A stretch of DNA of 64,000 nucleotides. Source: Pseudonocardia sp. CNS-139. GTDB taxonomy: Bacteria > Actinomycetota > Actinomycetes > Mycobacteriales > Pseudonocardiaceae. A model generated the notes under the pieces. That model did no database searches, was not told where the DNA came from, and was given only the letters and a program-made list of their open reading frames with translations. The DNA is taken from the NCBI GenBank assembly GCA_001942415.1, contig MKJX01000180.1, forward strand, positions 1-64,000. The letters are read 5' to 3'. The number at the start of each line of letters is the position of its first letter. Position 1 is the first letter of the stretch. Made by a program: the position numbers and the translations under genes. Below, piece after piece: positions 1 to 10,553 of this stretch.

Positions 1-370
1 CCACCGCGGCCAGCACCAGGTGCGGCAGCGCCGACGGCGAGAACGTGCGCATCCCCGGTGCCCATCTCGAACCCCGAACTGCAGGCGCCCCAGCCGCCGC
101 AGGTGCTGCGACGCCCTCGGGCACCGAGCCGGCCGTTCTCCGCACCCGGAACCGCACGAGCCCGCACTCGCGCACGCACCACCGACGCGGCGAGCAGGCC
201 GAGCAGCACCTCCGCACCACGGCGGGCACCAGGGCCTGCGGCAGCGCGCCGGCCACCGCGGCCACGGCCGCCACCAGCTCGGCACCGATCAGGAGGCCGG
301 TCCCGAAGAACCGGACCACGGGTTCGTCGCGCCAGACCGACGCGCTCAGCAGGAACGCCGAGTTGTGGCT
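1..370 (-). CDS. Possible membrane protein, cut by the window edge and by frame breaks
   Basis: Unrecognised. Reading leftward from the stop at 371-373, the same frame continues with protein-like sequence, including a hydrophobic segment followed by A/V/L-rich stretches. Near 213 the coding signal moves to another frame, as at the many other probable deletion sites here. A GTG near 319 could start a separate protein; alternatively this is the continuation of the preceding 62-codon frame interrupted by an in-frame TGA. The gene runs off the left edge. It lies downstream of the MauD-like and Cys-rich genes and is probably co-transcribed with them. Whether it is a MauE/DoxX-like partner cannot be decided from what is visible. 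Confidence 0.3.
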
Positions 371-559
371 TCAAGTGCTGCCGGAGTTGGCGAAACCGGC
401 CGCGGCGCCGGCCACCGCGACGAGCGCCAGTGCGCCCGCCACCGCCGTCGCGGGCCGGAACGCGGCCCACGTCGCGAGCCCGCCGAGCAGCACCAGCAGC
501 GCGGCGACGGCCGCGGGGTGCAGCAGCCACCGCCGGACGGGCTGGGCGGGCGCGGACAC
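371..559 (-). CDS. Small two-helix membrane protein (62 aa) or first part of a longer one
   Basis: A GTG start at 559, 5 nt after the stop of the Cys-rich gene, opens a 62-codon frame with two hydrophobic helices (about residues 13-32 and 37-55) after a short basic N-terminus. It ends at TGA 373-371, but the downstream sequence in the same frame still looks coding. The stop may therefore be an error or a true end. No family recognised. Position and spacing place it in the same operon as the thioredoxin-fold gene. It may be a membrane partner in disulfide handling or electron transfer, by inference from context only. Confidence 0.45.
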   Translation of the reverse strand: MSAPAQPVRRWLLHPAAVAALLVLLGGLATWAAFRPATAVAGALALVAVAGAAAGFANSGST

Positions 560-564
560 CGGCC

Positions 565-1167
565 TCAGCTCCCGAGCAGGCTCGGCGGGCGGGCCGCGCC
601 GGAGTTGCTGCTCTCGCCCTCGGACGGGAGCACGCACGCCGCGATCGTGAGGCCGGAGTAGGTGGTGCCGTCGGGGTAGACGGCGTCGGTGATGGCGTCC
701 GAGCAGCGGTAGCCGTTCCAGCGCCACGCGTTGCGCCCGTGGCAGTTGGTGGTGAGCCGGGTCGACTCCAGCTCCTCGTCCTCCCACCGGTGGGAGCCTT
801 CGAGGTGGAAGCCGTCCTCGCAGGGGTGGTGGCCGCGGCGCCAGCCGCCGTAGCAGACGGCGGGGCCCTCCGCGGGCCAGTTGTTCTCCTCCTCGTCGTA
901 GCTGCGCGGGGCGCACCTCTTGTGCTCGCTCGTGTCGTCCGCCGGCTCGCGGTCGCCGGGGGCCGCGGCCGCGCGCCGGCTCAGGTACCAGTCGATCGGG
1001 ACGAGCGCCGCGGCCGCCGCCCCGACCACCAGCGCGCGCACCACCGCGCGGCGGGACGGGCGCAGCGCCCGGATCCGCGCCACGACCGCGCTCGGCCGGG
1101 CGTGCCGCGGCGGGGTGGCGGCGGAGGGGATGTCGTCCAGCCGGTGCCGTGTCGACCGCCCGCTCAC
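565..1167 (-). CDS. Tat-exported cysteine-rich protein, unknown function
   Basis: 200 aa from GTG 1167, whose GTGA overlaps the stop of the upstream thioredoxin-fold gene, so translation is coupled. Residues 38-43 (SRRAVV) followed by an Ala/Val-rich core to about residue 57 resemble a Tat signal. The mature part is acidic and holds six cysteines (85, 105, 116, 142, 155, 178), enough for three disulfides, and is Trp-rich (97, 109, 128, 148, 150). A small Tat-exported multi-disulfide protein beside a MauD-like protein recalls the methylamine dehydrogenase light chain, which also needs MauD. Here there are fewer cysteines and no MADH heavy chain in view, so I do not call it MADH. Likely an exported protein whose disulfides are served by the neighbour. 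Confidence 0.7.
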   Translation of the reverse strand: MSGRSTRHRLDDIPSAATPPRHARPSAVVARIRALRPSRRAVVRALVVGAAAAALVPIDWYLSRRAAAAPGDREPADDTSEHKRCAPRSYDEEENNWPAEGPAVCYGGWRRGHHPCEDGFHLEGSHRWEDEELESTRLTTNCHGRNAWRWNGYRCSDAITDAVYPDGTTYSGLTIAACVLPSEGESSNSGAARPPSLLGS

Positions 1168-1676
1168 GCGCGCGCCACCTCGCCGTCCGCCATCGCCCGG
1201 ACCGTGGCGACGAGGTCGCTGTCCGGGTCGACGAACACGCGGTCCCGCACCGCACCCGCGGCGTCGACGGCGAGCACGGTGGGCGTGTAGCCCTCGTAGA
1301 GGTCGGCCCGGGCGACGGGGTCGACGACGAGCTCGGTGCGCCCGGCGTCCGGCATCGCGAACGCGTCGGCCCGGTCGACGAGCGCGACCACCCGCACGGC
1401 CGGGTCGGGCGCGGCGGCGACGAGCGCGGCCAGCACGGCGTGGCAGAACCCGCAGTCGGCGTCCAGGACGGCCACGACGCTCCCGCGCTGGCCCGGGCCG
1501 GGCCGGACGACCGCGGGCGCCGGCCGCCCGACGAGCGTGGCGTAGCCGGACAGGCCCGCGGCCCGCGCGGCCTCCAGCCCGCGCACCCGCGCGTACACGG
1601 CCACGAGCGCGACCAGCGTGAACAGGGCGACGAGCAGGGCGAGCAGCGCCACCGCCAGCGAGACGGACACGCTCAC
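1164..1676 (-). CDS. MauD/TlpA-like membrane-anchored thioredoxin-fold protein
   Basis: 170 aa. GTG 1676 overlaps the upstream stop (GTGA), and its own stop overlaps the next start. Residues 6-28 form one N-terminal membrane anchor. A redoxin domain follows, with a C75-G-F-C78 motif in a LDADCGFCHAVL context, the usual site of a thiol-disulfide active centre, and a Thr-Pro (cis-Pro loop) near residue 130. MauD and TlpA proteins form, reduce or isomerise disulfides outside the membrane. The coupled neighbour is a Tat-exported six-Cys protein, its obvious candidate client. Fold and motif are clear; the client is inference. Confidence 0.75.
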   Translation of the reverse strand: MSVSVSLAVALLALLVALFTLVALVAVYARVRGLEAARAAGLSGYATLVGRPAPAVVRPGPGQRGSVVAVLDADCGFCHAVLAALVAAAPDPAVRVVALVDRADAFAMPDAGRTELVVDPVARADLYEGYTPTVLAVDAAGAVRDRVFVDPDSDLVATVRAMADGEVARA

Positions 1677-2448
1677 CCCACCCAGCGGCCGGCGAGCCCG
1701 GACAGGGCGTCGACCAGCGCGTCGGCGTCGAGCGGGAGCGCCGGGCGGCCGGACTCGGGGCCGTGCAGCACGACGTCGATCGCGGCGCTCTCGCCCGCGA
1801 AGAGGTAGCGCCACTCGTGCGCCGTGCCCGCGACGAGCGCGGCCTCCCGCGGCGCGAGCAGCCGCCCGGCCCGCCACAGCTCCCCGCCCGGCAGCCGCAT
1901 CCCCGTCCACTGCGGCAGCGCGGGCAGCGCCTCGGCGGCCCGCCGGACGATCACGGTGGAGCGCGGGCTGCGGCCGATCACGGTGACGTCGGTCTGTGTG
2001 ACGACCAGGTCGGAGACCGGGACGAGGGTGGCGCCGCCCGGCGCGTCGGCGAACCGCAGCGTCGACAGCAGGCCGGCCAGCCCGTCGTCGGTCGGCGCCG
2101 GGCCGGCGAACCACGTCGTGGCCTCGTGGTACGGGCCGCGAGCACGAGCGCGGAGTCGCGGCGGTCGGGCGCCTCGAACACCAGCGCGTCGAACCCGCGG
2201 ACCGGCACCCGGCGCTCGCGCGCCCCCGGCAGCACGTGCGTCGGGACGGCGCGGTGCTCGCCGGCCGGGGCGAGGAAGAACTGCCGTGCGAGGCCCGGCC
2301 CGGTGAAGCGGGTGTTGGCGTACCAGCGGTGGACGCCGAACACCTCCGGCAGCGCCAGCTCGACCGGGACCCCGGTCGGCGCGATCCGCGTCACCGCCGT
2401 CCACCCGGGCGCCTGGGCTGGGTGCGCCGTCGCGGCGGCAACCGTCAT
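1673..2448 (-). CDS. Conserved-looking protein of unknown function, first gene of the Cys-rich operon
   Basis: About 258 aa, starting at ATG 2448 with a GGAGG-like ribosome site a few bases upstream. The frame changes once near 2130, consistent with one missing base; both halves have strong GC3 coding bias. No signal peptide, membrane segment or recognised domain. The sequence is rich in beta-type residues with an acidic/Trp-containing middle. It heads a run of overlapping genes (unknown, MauD-like, Cys-rich exported), so it probably works in the same process. I do not recognise the family. Confidence 0.6.
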
Positions 2449-2590
2449 CCTCGACCTCCACGTGCCGTGCCGGACGCGGTCGGCGTCCAGCAGGACAACG
2501 AGCGCGACCCGGACGCGGACGAGTGATACCGCTACCGCGTAGCGTGGCCGCCGACGGCCGTCCGAGTGACCGCGTGAGAGGAGCACAGCC

Positions 2591-2890
2591 GTGCCCGAGC
2601 CGACGCAGCCGAACGAACCGGTGGACGCCGAGATCGTGCCCACCCCGGCGCCCGCACCTCAGATGCCGGTCGTGGAGCCGCCCGCCGCCGACTACGACGA
2701 GCGCGGCGTGCCCACCCTGGACCACGTCCGGGACAAGATCGAGGGCCGCTACGCGACGTCGCTCGGGGCCACCGAGCTGGCCGAGGCCGCCGCCGGCGAC
2801 GCGGTCACGAGCGTCGCCGAGCAGGAGGCCGAACGGGCCGAGAAGGCGAAGGCGAAGCTGGAGGAGATCCGCCGCTCACTCGGCGGCTGA
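2591..2890 (+). CDS. Small protein carrying a PspA C-terminal-like domain
   Basis: 99 aa from GTG 2591, with a GAGAGGAG ribosome site upstream. Residues 1-39 are Pro/Glu-rich and probably disordered. Residues about 40-98 align by eye with the C-terminal tail of the PspA homologue at 29723-30535: both share VRDKIE-RYA, a following IG/LG-x-ELA, and end in LE-I/EQ-IR-SL-G. The tail is thus reused without the long PspA coiled coil. It may bind or modulate a PspA partner; that is inference. Its last 15 bases overlap the convergent coiled-coil gene. Confidence 0.8.
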   Translation: MPEPTQPNEPVDAEIVPTPAPAPQMPVVEPPAADYDERGVPTLDHVRDKIEGRYATSLGATELAEAAAGDAVTSVAEQEAERAEKAKAKLEEIRRSLGG

Positions 2891-3259
2891 GCGGCCTTCC
2901 CCTGCGGCCATGGACCGGTTGATCAGCGCCACGATCTCGGCCTGCCCGGCGGCGAGGATCGAGAACCCACGGTCGACCTTCTCCTCGACGCGGTCGAGGC
3001 GTTGGTCGACACGGTCGAGCCGGTGGTCGACGCTGTCGAGCCGCCGTTCGACGCCACCGAGCCGCTGGCCGTGCTCGATCTGCGTCTCCCGCAATGCCTG
3101 CATCAGCCGGGTCTGCGCGTCGACACGCGTCGTCAGCGCGGCGACGTCGTGGTCGGCTCCCCCGGCCAGTACCCGTGCAGCCGCCCCGTCCTGACGGACG
3201 ATGCGAATCTGCGACTCCAGCGCGGTGACGCGCCCTTCGAGCTCTTCCATGGACCCCAC
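2876..3259 (-). CDS. Coiled-coil protein of unknown function
   Basis: 127 aa from ATG 3259 (a second ATG at 3250 is possible). After an N-terminal LEGRVTALESQI-type coil come near-perfect seven-residue repeats of the form RLD-VD-RLDRV (about residues 70-98), so a long parallel coiled coil is expected, followed by a short hydrophobic tail. No catalytic motif, signal or membrane helix. It converges on and overlaps the PspA-tail gene at its 3' end. A scaffold role is likely; the family is not recognised. Confidence 0.75.
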   Translation of the reverse strand: MGSMEELEGRVTALESQIRIVRQDGAAARVLAGGADHDVAALTTRVDAQTRLMQALRETQIEHGQRLGGVERRLDSVDHRLDRVDQRLDRVEEKVDRGFSILAAGQAEIVALINRSMAAGEGRSAAE

Positions 3260-3361
3260 GAGCCGAAGGGTAACGGCGCGGGTCCGCCGCCGGGCGCGAT
3301 TCGGGCAGGTCGTCCACGACCCGCCGACGACACGCGCCCGGCGGCGACTACGGCCACCTGA

Positions 3362-4117
3362 TCAGGCGCCGGCCCGCTTGAAGATCTTCTTGCCGAGCCA
3401 GACCACCGGGTCGTACTTGCGGTCCACCACCCGCTCCTTGAGCGGGATGAGCGCGTTGTCGGTGATCTTGATGTGCTCGGGGCAGACCTCGGTGCAGCAC
3501 TTGGTGATGTTGCAGTAGCCCAGCCCGTGCTCCTCCTGCGCCGCCTCCTTGCGGTCGGCGACGTCGAGCGGGTGCATGTCCAGCTCGGCGATGCGCATGA
3601 GGTAGCGGGGGCCGGAGAAGGCCTCCTTGTTCTCCTCGTGGTCGCGCACCGCGTGGCAGGTGTTCTGGCACAGGTAGCACTCGATGCACTTGCGGAACTC
3701 CTGGCTCCGCTCGACGTCCACCTGCTGCATCCGGTACTCACCGGGGGCGAGCTCCGGCGGCGGCGCGAAGCTGGGCACCTCGCGGGCCTTCGTGTAGTTG
3801 AAGGACACGTCGGTGACGAGGTCGCGGACCACCGGGAACGTCCGCAGCGGCGTCACGGTGATCGTCTCGTCCTCGTCGAACGTGGACATCCGCGTCATGC
3901 ACGCCAGCCGCGGCTTGCCGTTGATCTCCACGCTGCACGAGCCGCACTTGCCGGCCTTGCAGTTCCAGCGGACGGCGAGGTCCTGGGCCTCGGTCTGCTG
4001 GAGCCGGTGGATGATGTCGAGGACGACCTCGCCCTCGTTCACCGCCACGGGGTAGTCGACGAGCTCGCCGGACTCGGCGTCGCCCCGCCACACCCGGAAA
4101 TGGGCGTCGTACGTCAT
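3362..4117 (-). CDS. sdhB: Succinate dehydrogenase iron-sulfur subunit (Sdh1 class)
   Basis: 251 aa, intact. It passes electrons from the flavoprotein to the membrane anchor. The [2Fe-2S] ligands are C53, C58, C61 and C73. The C-terminal ferredoxin part has CIECYLC and a following CNITKCCTEVCP segment for the 4Fe and 3Fe clusters. The sequence closely matches what I know of M. tuberculosis Rv0247c, including the GYCNITKC and DNALIPLKERV blocks. ATG 4117 overlaps the sdhA stop (ATGA). It is the last gene of the sdhC-sdhA-sdhB operon transcribed leftward. Confidence 0.95.
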   Translation of the reverse strand: MTYDAHFRVWRGDAESGELVDYPVAVNEGEVVLDIIHRLQQTEAQDLAVRWNCKAGKCGSCSVEINGKPRLACMTRMSTFDEDETITVTPLRTFPVVRDLVTDVSFNYTKAREVPSFAPPPELAPGEYRMQQVDVERSQEFRKCIECYLCQNTCHAVRDHEENKEAFSGPRYLMRIAELDMHPLDVADRKEAAQEEHGLGYCNITKCCTEVCPEHIKITDNALIPLKERVVDRKYDPVVWLGKKIFKRAGA

Positions 4118-6038
4118 GCCTTCTCCCCCTGGTCCGCGCGTGCCCGCCCAGTTCCTCGCCGGTGTAGTACTTCTTCAGCTCGTCCATCTCGAACAGGTCG
4201 AGCAGCTCGGGCCGCATCGCGACCTGCTCCTGGCGCACCAGCTCGACGTTGTCCTCCCCCCAGCGCGGACAGCACCAGCAGCACGTGCCGCCAGTCGGAG
4301 TCCATCACCGGGAAGTCGTCGCGGGTGTGCCCGCCGCGGCTCTCCTGCCGCTCCAGCGCCGCCTTCGCGACGCACAGCGAGACGAGCAGCATGTTGCGCA
4401 GGTCCAGGGCCAGGTGCCAGCCCGGGTTGAACTCGCGGTGGCCCGTGACGCTCACGGTGCGGGTGCGCGTCGCGATGTCCTCGAGCTTCTTCAGCGCCAT
4501 CTCCATCTCGTCGGCCTTGCGGATGATGCCGACGAACTCGTGCATGGTCTTCTGGAGTTCCAGCTGCACGACGAACGGGTTCTCGCCACCCTCGGTGGCC
4601 GTCGAGAACGGCAGCAGCGCGCGGTCCTGCGCGGCCTGCAGGTCGTCCTCGCGCACGGCCGGCCGGCCGGCGAGCCCGTCGACGTACTCGGCCGCGCCGA
4701 GCCCGGCGCGCCGGCCGAACACCAGCAGGTCCGACAGCGAGTTGCCGCCGAGCCGGTTGGAGCCGTGCATGCCGCCCGCGACCTCGCCGGCCGCGAACAG
4801 GCCCGGCACCTTGGACATCGCGGTGTCCGGGTCGACCTCCACGCCGCCCATCACGTAGTGGCAGGTCGGGCCGACCTCCATCGGCTCCTTCGTGATGTCG
4901 CGTCCGCCAGCTCCTTGAACTGGTGGTGCATCGACGGGAGCCGCCGGATGATCTCCTCGGGCGACAGGCGCGAGGCGATGTCGAGGAACACGCCGCCGTG
5001 CGGGCTGCCCCGTCCCGCCTTGACCTCGGAGTTGATCGCCCGCGCCACCTCGTCACGGGGCAGCAGCTCCGGGGGACGCCGGTTGTTGTCGGCGTCGGTG
5101 TACCAGCGGTCGCCCTCCTCCTCGGTGGTGGCGTACTGCTCCTTGAACACGTCCGGGACGTAGTTGAACATGAACCGCTCGCCCTCGGAGTTGCGCAGCA
5201 CACCGCCGTCACCGCGCACCGACTCCGTGACCAGGATCCCCTTCACCGACGGCGGCCAGACCATGCCCGTCGGGTGGAACTGCAGGAACTCCATGTTGAT
5301 CAGCGTCGCGCCGGCCCGCAGCGCGAGCGCGTGGCCGTCGCCGGTGTACTCCCAGGAGTTCGACGTCACCTGGTAGCTCTTGCCGACGCCGCCGGTGGCC
5401 AGCACGATCGCCGCGCGTCGAAGCGGACGAACGTGCCGCTGGCCCGGTAGTAGCCGAAGCACCCGGCGATCCGGCCTGCCTGTCCTTTATCGTCACCAGC
5501 CTTGAGGAGGTCGGTGATCGTGGTCTCGTGGAAGACCCGGATGTTGGCCTCGTAGTCGCCGGTGGCCTTGAAGTCCTCCTGCTGCAGCGACACGACCTTC
5601 TGCTGCAGCGTGCGGATCATCTCCAGGCCGGTGCGGTCGCCGACGTGCGCGAGGCGCGGGTAGGTGTGCCCGCCGAAGTTGCGCTGGCTGATCTTGCCGT
5701 CGGGCGTGCGGTCGAAGAGCGCGCCGTAGGTCTCCAGCTCCCAGACGCGGTCCGGGGCCTCCTTGGCGTGCAGCTCGGCCATGCGCCAGTGTTGAGGAAC
5801 TTCCCGCCGCGCATGGTGTCGCGGTAGTGGACCATCCAGTTGTCGTTGGGGTTCACGTTCCCCATCGACGCGGCGCAGCGCCCTCGGCCATCACGGTGTG
5901 CGCCTTGCCGAAGAGCGACTTCGAGATGATGGCGGTGCGCTTGCCCTGCATCCGCGCCTCGATGGCGGCCCGCAGCCCGGCGCCGCCGGCACCGATGACG
6001 ACGACGTCGTACTCGTAGCGTTCGATCTGCTCAGTCAT
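4114..6038 (-). CDS. sdhA: Succinate dehydrogenase flavoprotein subunit (Sdh1 class), with six frame breaks
   Basis: About 640 aa once repaired. It oxidises succinate to fumarate on covalently bound FAD. The N-terminal dinucleotide fold VVVIGAGGAGLRAA, the flavinylation segment KAHTVMAEGG, the QFHPTGM block and the RGSPHGGVFLD segment (catalytic region) are all present, and the protein matches Rv0248c along its length. It is split over three frames with breaks near 5870, 5790, 5418, 4898, 4255 (a run of seven G/C) and 4155. Each is repaired by one added base, so this is probably sequence error rather than decay. Start ATG 6038; the stop overlaps sdhB. Confidence 0.93.
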
Positions 6039-6049
6039 CTGCCATCACC

Positions 6050-6850
6050 TCAGTTGACGATCCGCAGGTCGGGGAACCAGCCCGCCGATACGGCCATGAT
6101 GTAGAAGTCGGTCAGCGCCAGCGTCCCCAGCGTGATCCAGGCGAACTGCATGTGCCGGGCGTTCAGCTTGGAGACGAACACCCACGCGCGGTAACGCAGC
6201 GGATGGCGCGAGAAGTGGTTCAGCCGCCCACCCATGATGCTCCGGCACGAGTGGCACGACAGCGAGTAGCACCAGAGGAAGAACACGTTGACCAGCAGGA
6301 TGATGTTGCCCAGGCCCAGGCCGAACGTGCCGTCGGTGCGGATGAACGCCATGATCGCGTCGTAGGTGTTGACGAGCGCGACGAGCGTGGCGATGTAGAA
6401 GAAGTAGCGGTGCAGGTTCTGGCCGATCAGCGGGAACCGCGTCTCACCGGTGTACTTGCCGTGCGGCTCGGCCACCGCGCACGCCGGCGGCGAGAGCCAG
6501 AACGCCCGGTAGTACGCCTTGCGGTAGTAGTAGCAGGTGAGCCGGAACAGCAGCAGGAACGGCAGCGAGACCGCCGCGTAGGGCAGCCACCACACGTCGG
6601 GCAGGAAACGGCCGAAGTGCGCGGCCTCCTCGACACAGCCGAGCGACACGCAGGGCGAATAGAACGGCGTGAGGTAGTTGTACGGCTCGACGTAGTACCA
6701 CTCCTGCATGAACGCGCGGACCGTCGCGTAGACGACCCACGCGCCGAGCCCGGCGACGTTCACCAGTGGTGGTAGCCACCACCGGTCGGTGCGGAGCGTC
6801 CGTGCCGCGATCTGCGCCCGACCGGTGGACGCATCTGTGGTGGATGACAC
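6050..6850 (-). CDS. sdhC: Succinate dehydrogenase membrane anchor (Sdh1 class, Rv0249c type)
   Basis: 266 aa, intact. Five hydrophobic segments (about residues 25-48, 85-108, 145-165, 180-200, 235-255) separated by Tyr-rich and basic loops, with several His near helix ends (such as NLHRYFF and SCHSCRS) that could bind heme. It has the unusual length and the CVSLGCVEEA loop of the single anchor of mycobacterial Sdh1. First gene of the leftward sdhCAB operon, 11 nt before sdhA. The 249 nt upstream should hold the promoter; I see no clear -35/-10 pair. Confidence 0.88.
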   Translation of the reverse strand: MSSTTDASTGRAQIAARTLRTDRWWLPPLVNVAGLGAWVVYATVRAFMQEWYYVEPYNYLTPFYSPCVSLGCVEEAAHFGRFLPDVWWLPYAAVSLPFLLLFRLTCYYYRKAYYRAFWLSPPACAVAEPHGKYTGETRFPLIGQNLHRYFFYIATLVALVNTYDAIMAFIRTDGTFGLGLGNIILLVNVFFLWCYSLSCHSCRSIMGGRLNHFSRHPLRYRAWVFVSKLNARHMQFAWITLGTLALTDFYIMAVSAGWFPDLRIVN

Positions 6851-7025
6851 GTCAGGGTTTTCCCATCATCTTCTGCGGTGCCGTCGCCGGCCGCAGAAGC
6901 CGCGGCGGCGGGACGTCTGATGCGCGGGAGCCTACGACGGTCGCGGGTACCCCGCTCCGGGGGTGGGTGGTGCTTGTTCCCGATCGTGACGCGACTCACG
7001 AATGCCCTCTGACCTGCGGACATGC

Positions 7026-7067
7026 GACAACCACGCTCCTGCCGTGCGGTGCCGGAGCGTGGTTGTC
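7026..7067 (-). terminator. Hairpin terminator after the second sdh operon
   Basis: A perfect 14-bp inverted repeat, GACAACCACGCTCC at 7026-7039 and its complement at 7054-7067, with a 14-nt loop. It sits 33 nt past the stop of sdhB2. No T-run follows on the transcribed strand, which is usual in actinomycetes. It separates the two sdh operons. Confidence 0.75.
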
Positions 7068-7099
7068 CCGGGCCCGGCGCGAGGCGCCGGGCGGGTCCG

Positions 7100-7851
7100 T
7101 CAGGCCGTGCGGCGCCCCCCGGTCGTTGCGGTCAGGTAGTCGCGGTTGAGCTGGGAGATGACGTCGAGCGGGATCTCCTTCGGGCACGCCACCGCGCACT
7201 CGCCGGTGTTGGTGCAGCCGCCGAACCCCTCGGCGTCGTGCTGCGCGACCATGCGCACGACCCGCTGCGTGCGCTCGGGCTGCCCCTGCGGCATCTCACC
7301 GAGGTGCGTGATCTTGGCGCCCAGGAAGAGCGACCCGCTCCCGTTCGAGCACGCCGCCACGCACGCCCCGCAGCCGATGCACGCGGCCGCGGTGAACGCG
7401 CGGTCGGCGTTCGCCTTCGGGACCGGGGTGGCGTGCGCCTCGGGCGCCGCACCCGTCGGGGCCGAGACGTAGCCGCCGGACGCGATCACGCGGTCGAACG
7501 CCGTGCGGTCCACGACCAGGTCCTTCACCACCGGGAACGCGGACGCCCGGAACGGCTCCACGGTGATCGTCTCGCCGTCACGGAAGTGCCGCATGTGCAG
7601 CTGGCAGGTCGTGGTGGCCTTCTGCGGGCCGTGCGGCTGGCCGTTGATCACCATGCTGCAGGCGCCGCAGATGCCCTCGCGGCAGTCGTGGTCGAACGCG
7701 ACCGGCTCGCCCCCGTCGAGGATCAGCTTCTCGTTGAGGACGTCCATCAGCTCCAGGAAGGACATGTCCTCGTCGGCGTCGTCGACGCGGTACCCGACGA
7801 GCCTGCCCCGGTCGGCGGGTCCGTCCTGGCGCCAGACGCGCAGGTTCACCT

Positions 7852-7855
<4 letters not shown>
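7100..7855 (-). CDS. sdhB: Succinate dehydrogenase/fumarate reductase iron-sulfur subunit (second operon)
   Basis: 251 aa, intact. GTG 7855 overlaps the sdhA2 stop (GTGA). The [2Fe-2S] motif [10 protein letters not shown] with a distal Cys, the [4Fe-4S] motif [12 protein letters not shown] and the C-terminal [15 protein letters not shown] block are all present. The shorter CIGCGAC form and the segment [11 protein letters not shown] distinguish this from the Sdh1 subunit at 3362. It belongs with the diheme-type anchor gene at 9793. Last gene of its operon, followed by a strong hairpin at 7026-7067. Confidence 0.93.
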
Positions 7856-9790
<1,935 letters not shown>

Positions 9791-9792
9791 GG

Positions 9793-10515
9793 TCACGCCA
9801 CCAATCCGGTGAGCACGGCGAACGGGACGGAGAGGAAGCCGACGACCAGCAGCACGGCCACCGCGAGCGCCGTGCCCTTGAGGGCGGTCTGGGTGGCGGC
9901 GCTGGACCGGCCGATCGTCTGCAGGCCGCTCCACAGCCCGTGCCGGACGTGGAAGCCGACCGCGATCACGGCCAGTGCGTAGAAGAGCGTCACGTACCAG
10001 CGGCCCGGCGCGAAGTCGGCGACGACGTTCGCGTGCACCTCACCGTGCACGCCGTTCGGGTTGAGCGTGCCGGTCGTGAGGTCGAGCAGGTGGTAGACCA
10101 CGAACAGCGCGATGATCACGCCGCCCCAGCGCATCGTGCGGGCGGCGTAGCTGCCCTGCACCGGCGGGCGGTACGCGTACTTGACCGGCCGCGCCCGGTG
10201 CGCCCGGCGGGCGAGGATCGTGGCGGAGACGATGTGCACGACCACCGAGACGGTGAGCACGATCCGCACGATCCAGAGCACGGTCTCGGCGGGCAGGGCC
10301 GGCTCGCCGACCTCCCGCAGCCACGCCGCGTAGGAGTCGATCGCCTCGGCCCCGAAGAAGATCTTCAGATTGCCGATCATGTGCGCCACCAGGTACAGCA
10401 GCATGATCGCGCCGGTCACGGCCATGCCGATCTTGAGCTGGATCGACGTCACCCGCACCGGCCCGGTCCGGCCGGCCTTCGTGCGCACGGCGGGCCGCTC
10501 GCCCACGGTCACCAT
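9793..10515 (-). CDS. sdhC: Succinate dehydrogenase cytochrome b558-type anchor (second operon)
   Basis: 240 aa, intact, ATG 10515. Five transmembrane helices carry conserved His in AHMIGN, VHIVSA, VYHLLD and GFHVRHGLW, the pattern of diheme cytochrome b558 anchors (Bacillus SdhC/Wolinella FrdC family). These exchange electrons with menaquinone and can couple to the proton gradient. First gene of sdhC-sdhA-sdhB, divergent from a LysR gene 78 bp away, so regulation by that protein is likely. Confidence 0.9.
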   Translation of the reverse strand: MVTVGERPAVRTKAGRTGPVRVTSIQLKIGMAVTGAIMLLYLVAHMIGNLKIFFGAEAIDSYAAWLREVGEPALPAETVLWIVRIVLTVSVVVHIVSATILARRAHRARPVKYAYRPPVQGSYAARTMRWGGVIIALFVVYHLLDLTTGTLNPNGVHGEVHANVVADFAPGRWYVTLFYALAVIAVGFHVRHGLWSGLQTIGRSSAATQTALKGTALAVAVLLVVGFLSVPFAVLTGLVA

Positions 10516-10553
10516 GAGGCCAAGGGTCGTTACCGGAGCCGTTCGCCGTCCAA

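Noticed and set aside
371-373. TGA as a selenocysteine codon
   Set aside because: No SECIS-like hairpin recognised and no selenoprotein family match; a plain stop or error is simpler.
565-1167. Methylamine dehydrogenase light chain with TTQ cofactor
   Set aside because: Only six Cys, no recognisable alignment of the two cofactor Trp, and no heavy-chain or other mau genes in view.
20-1290. Long plus-strand frames opposite the Cys-rich operon
   Set aside because: Arg/Pro/Ala-rich shadow translations of GC-rich minus-strand genes; no family features and wrong codon-position bias.
3473-4858. 461-codon plus-strand frame opposite sdhB/sdhA
   Set aside because: Antisense of well-identified sdh genes; low-complexity composition.
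4114-6038. sdhA as a pseudogene
   Set aside because: All six breaks are single missing bases and every motif is intact; the same pattern affects essential genes across the window.
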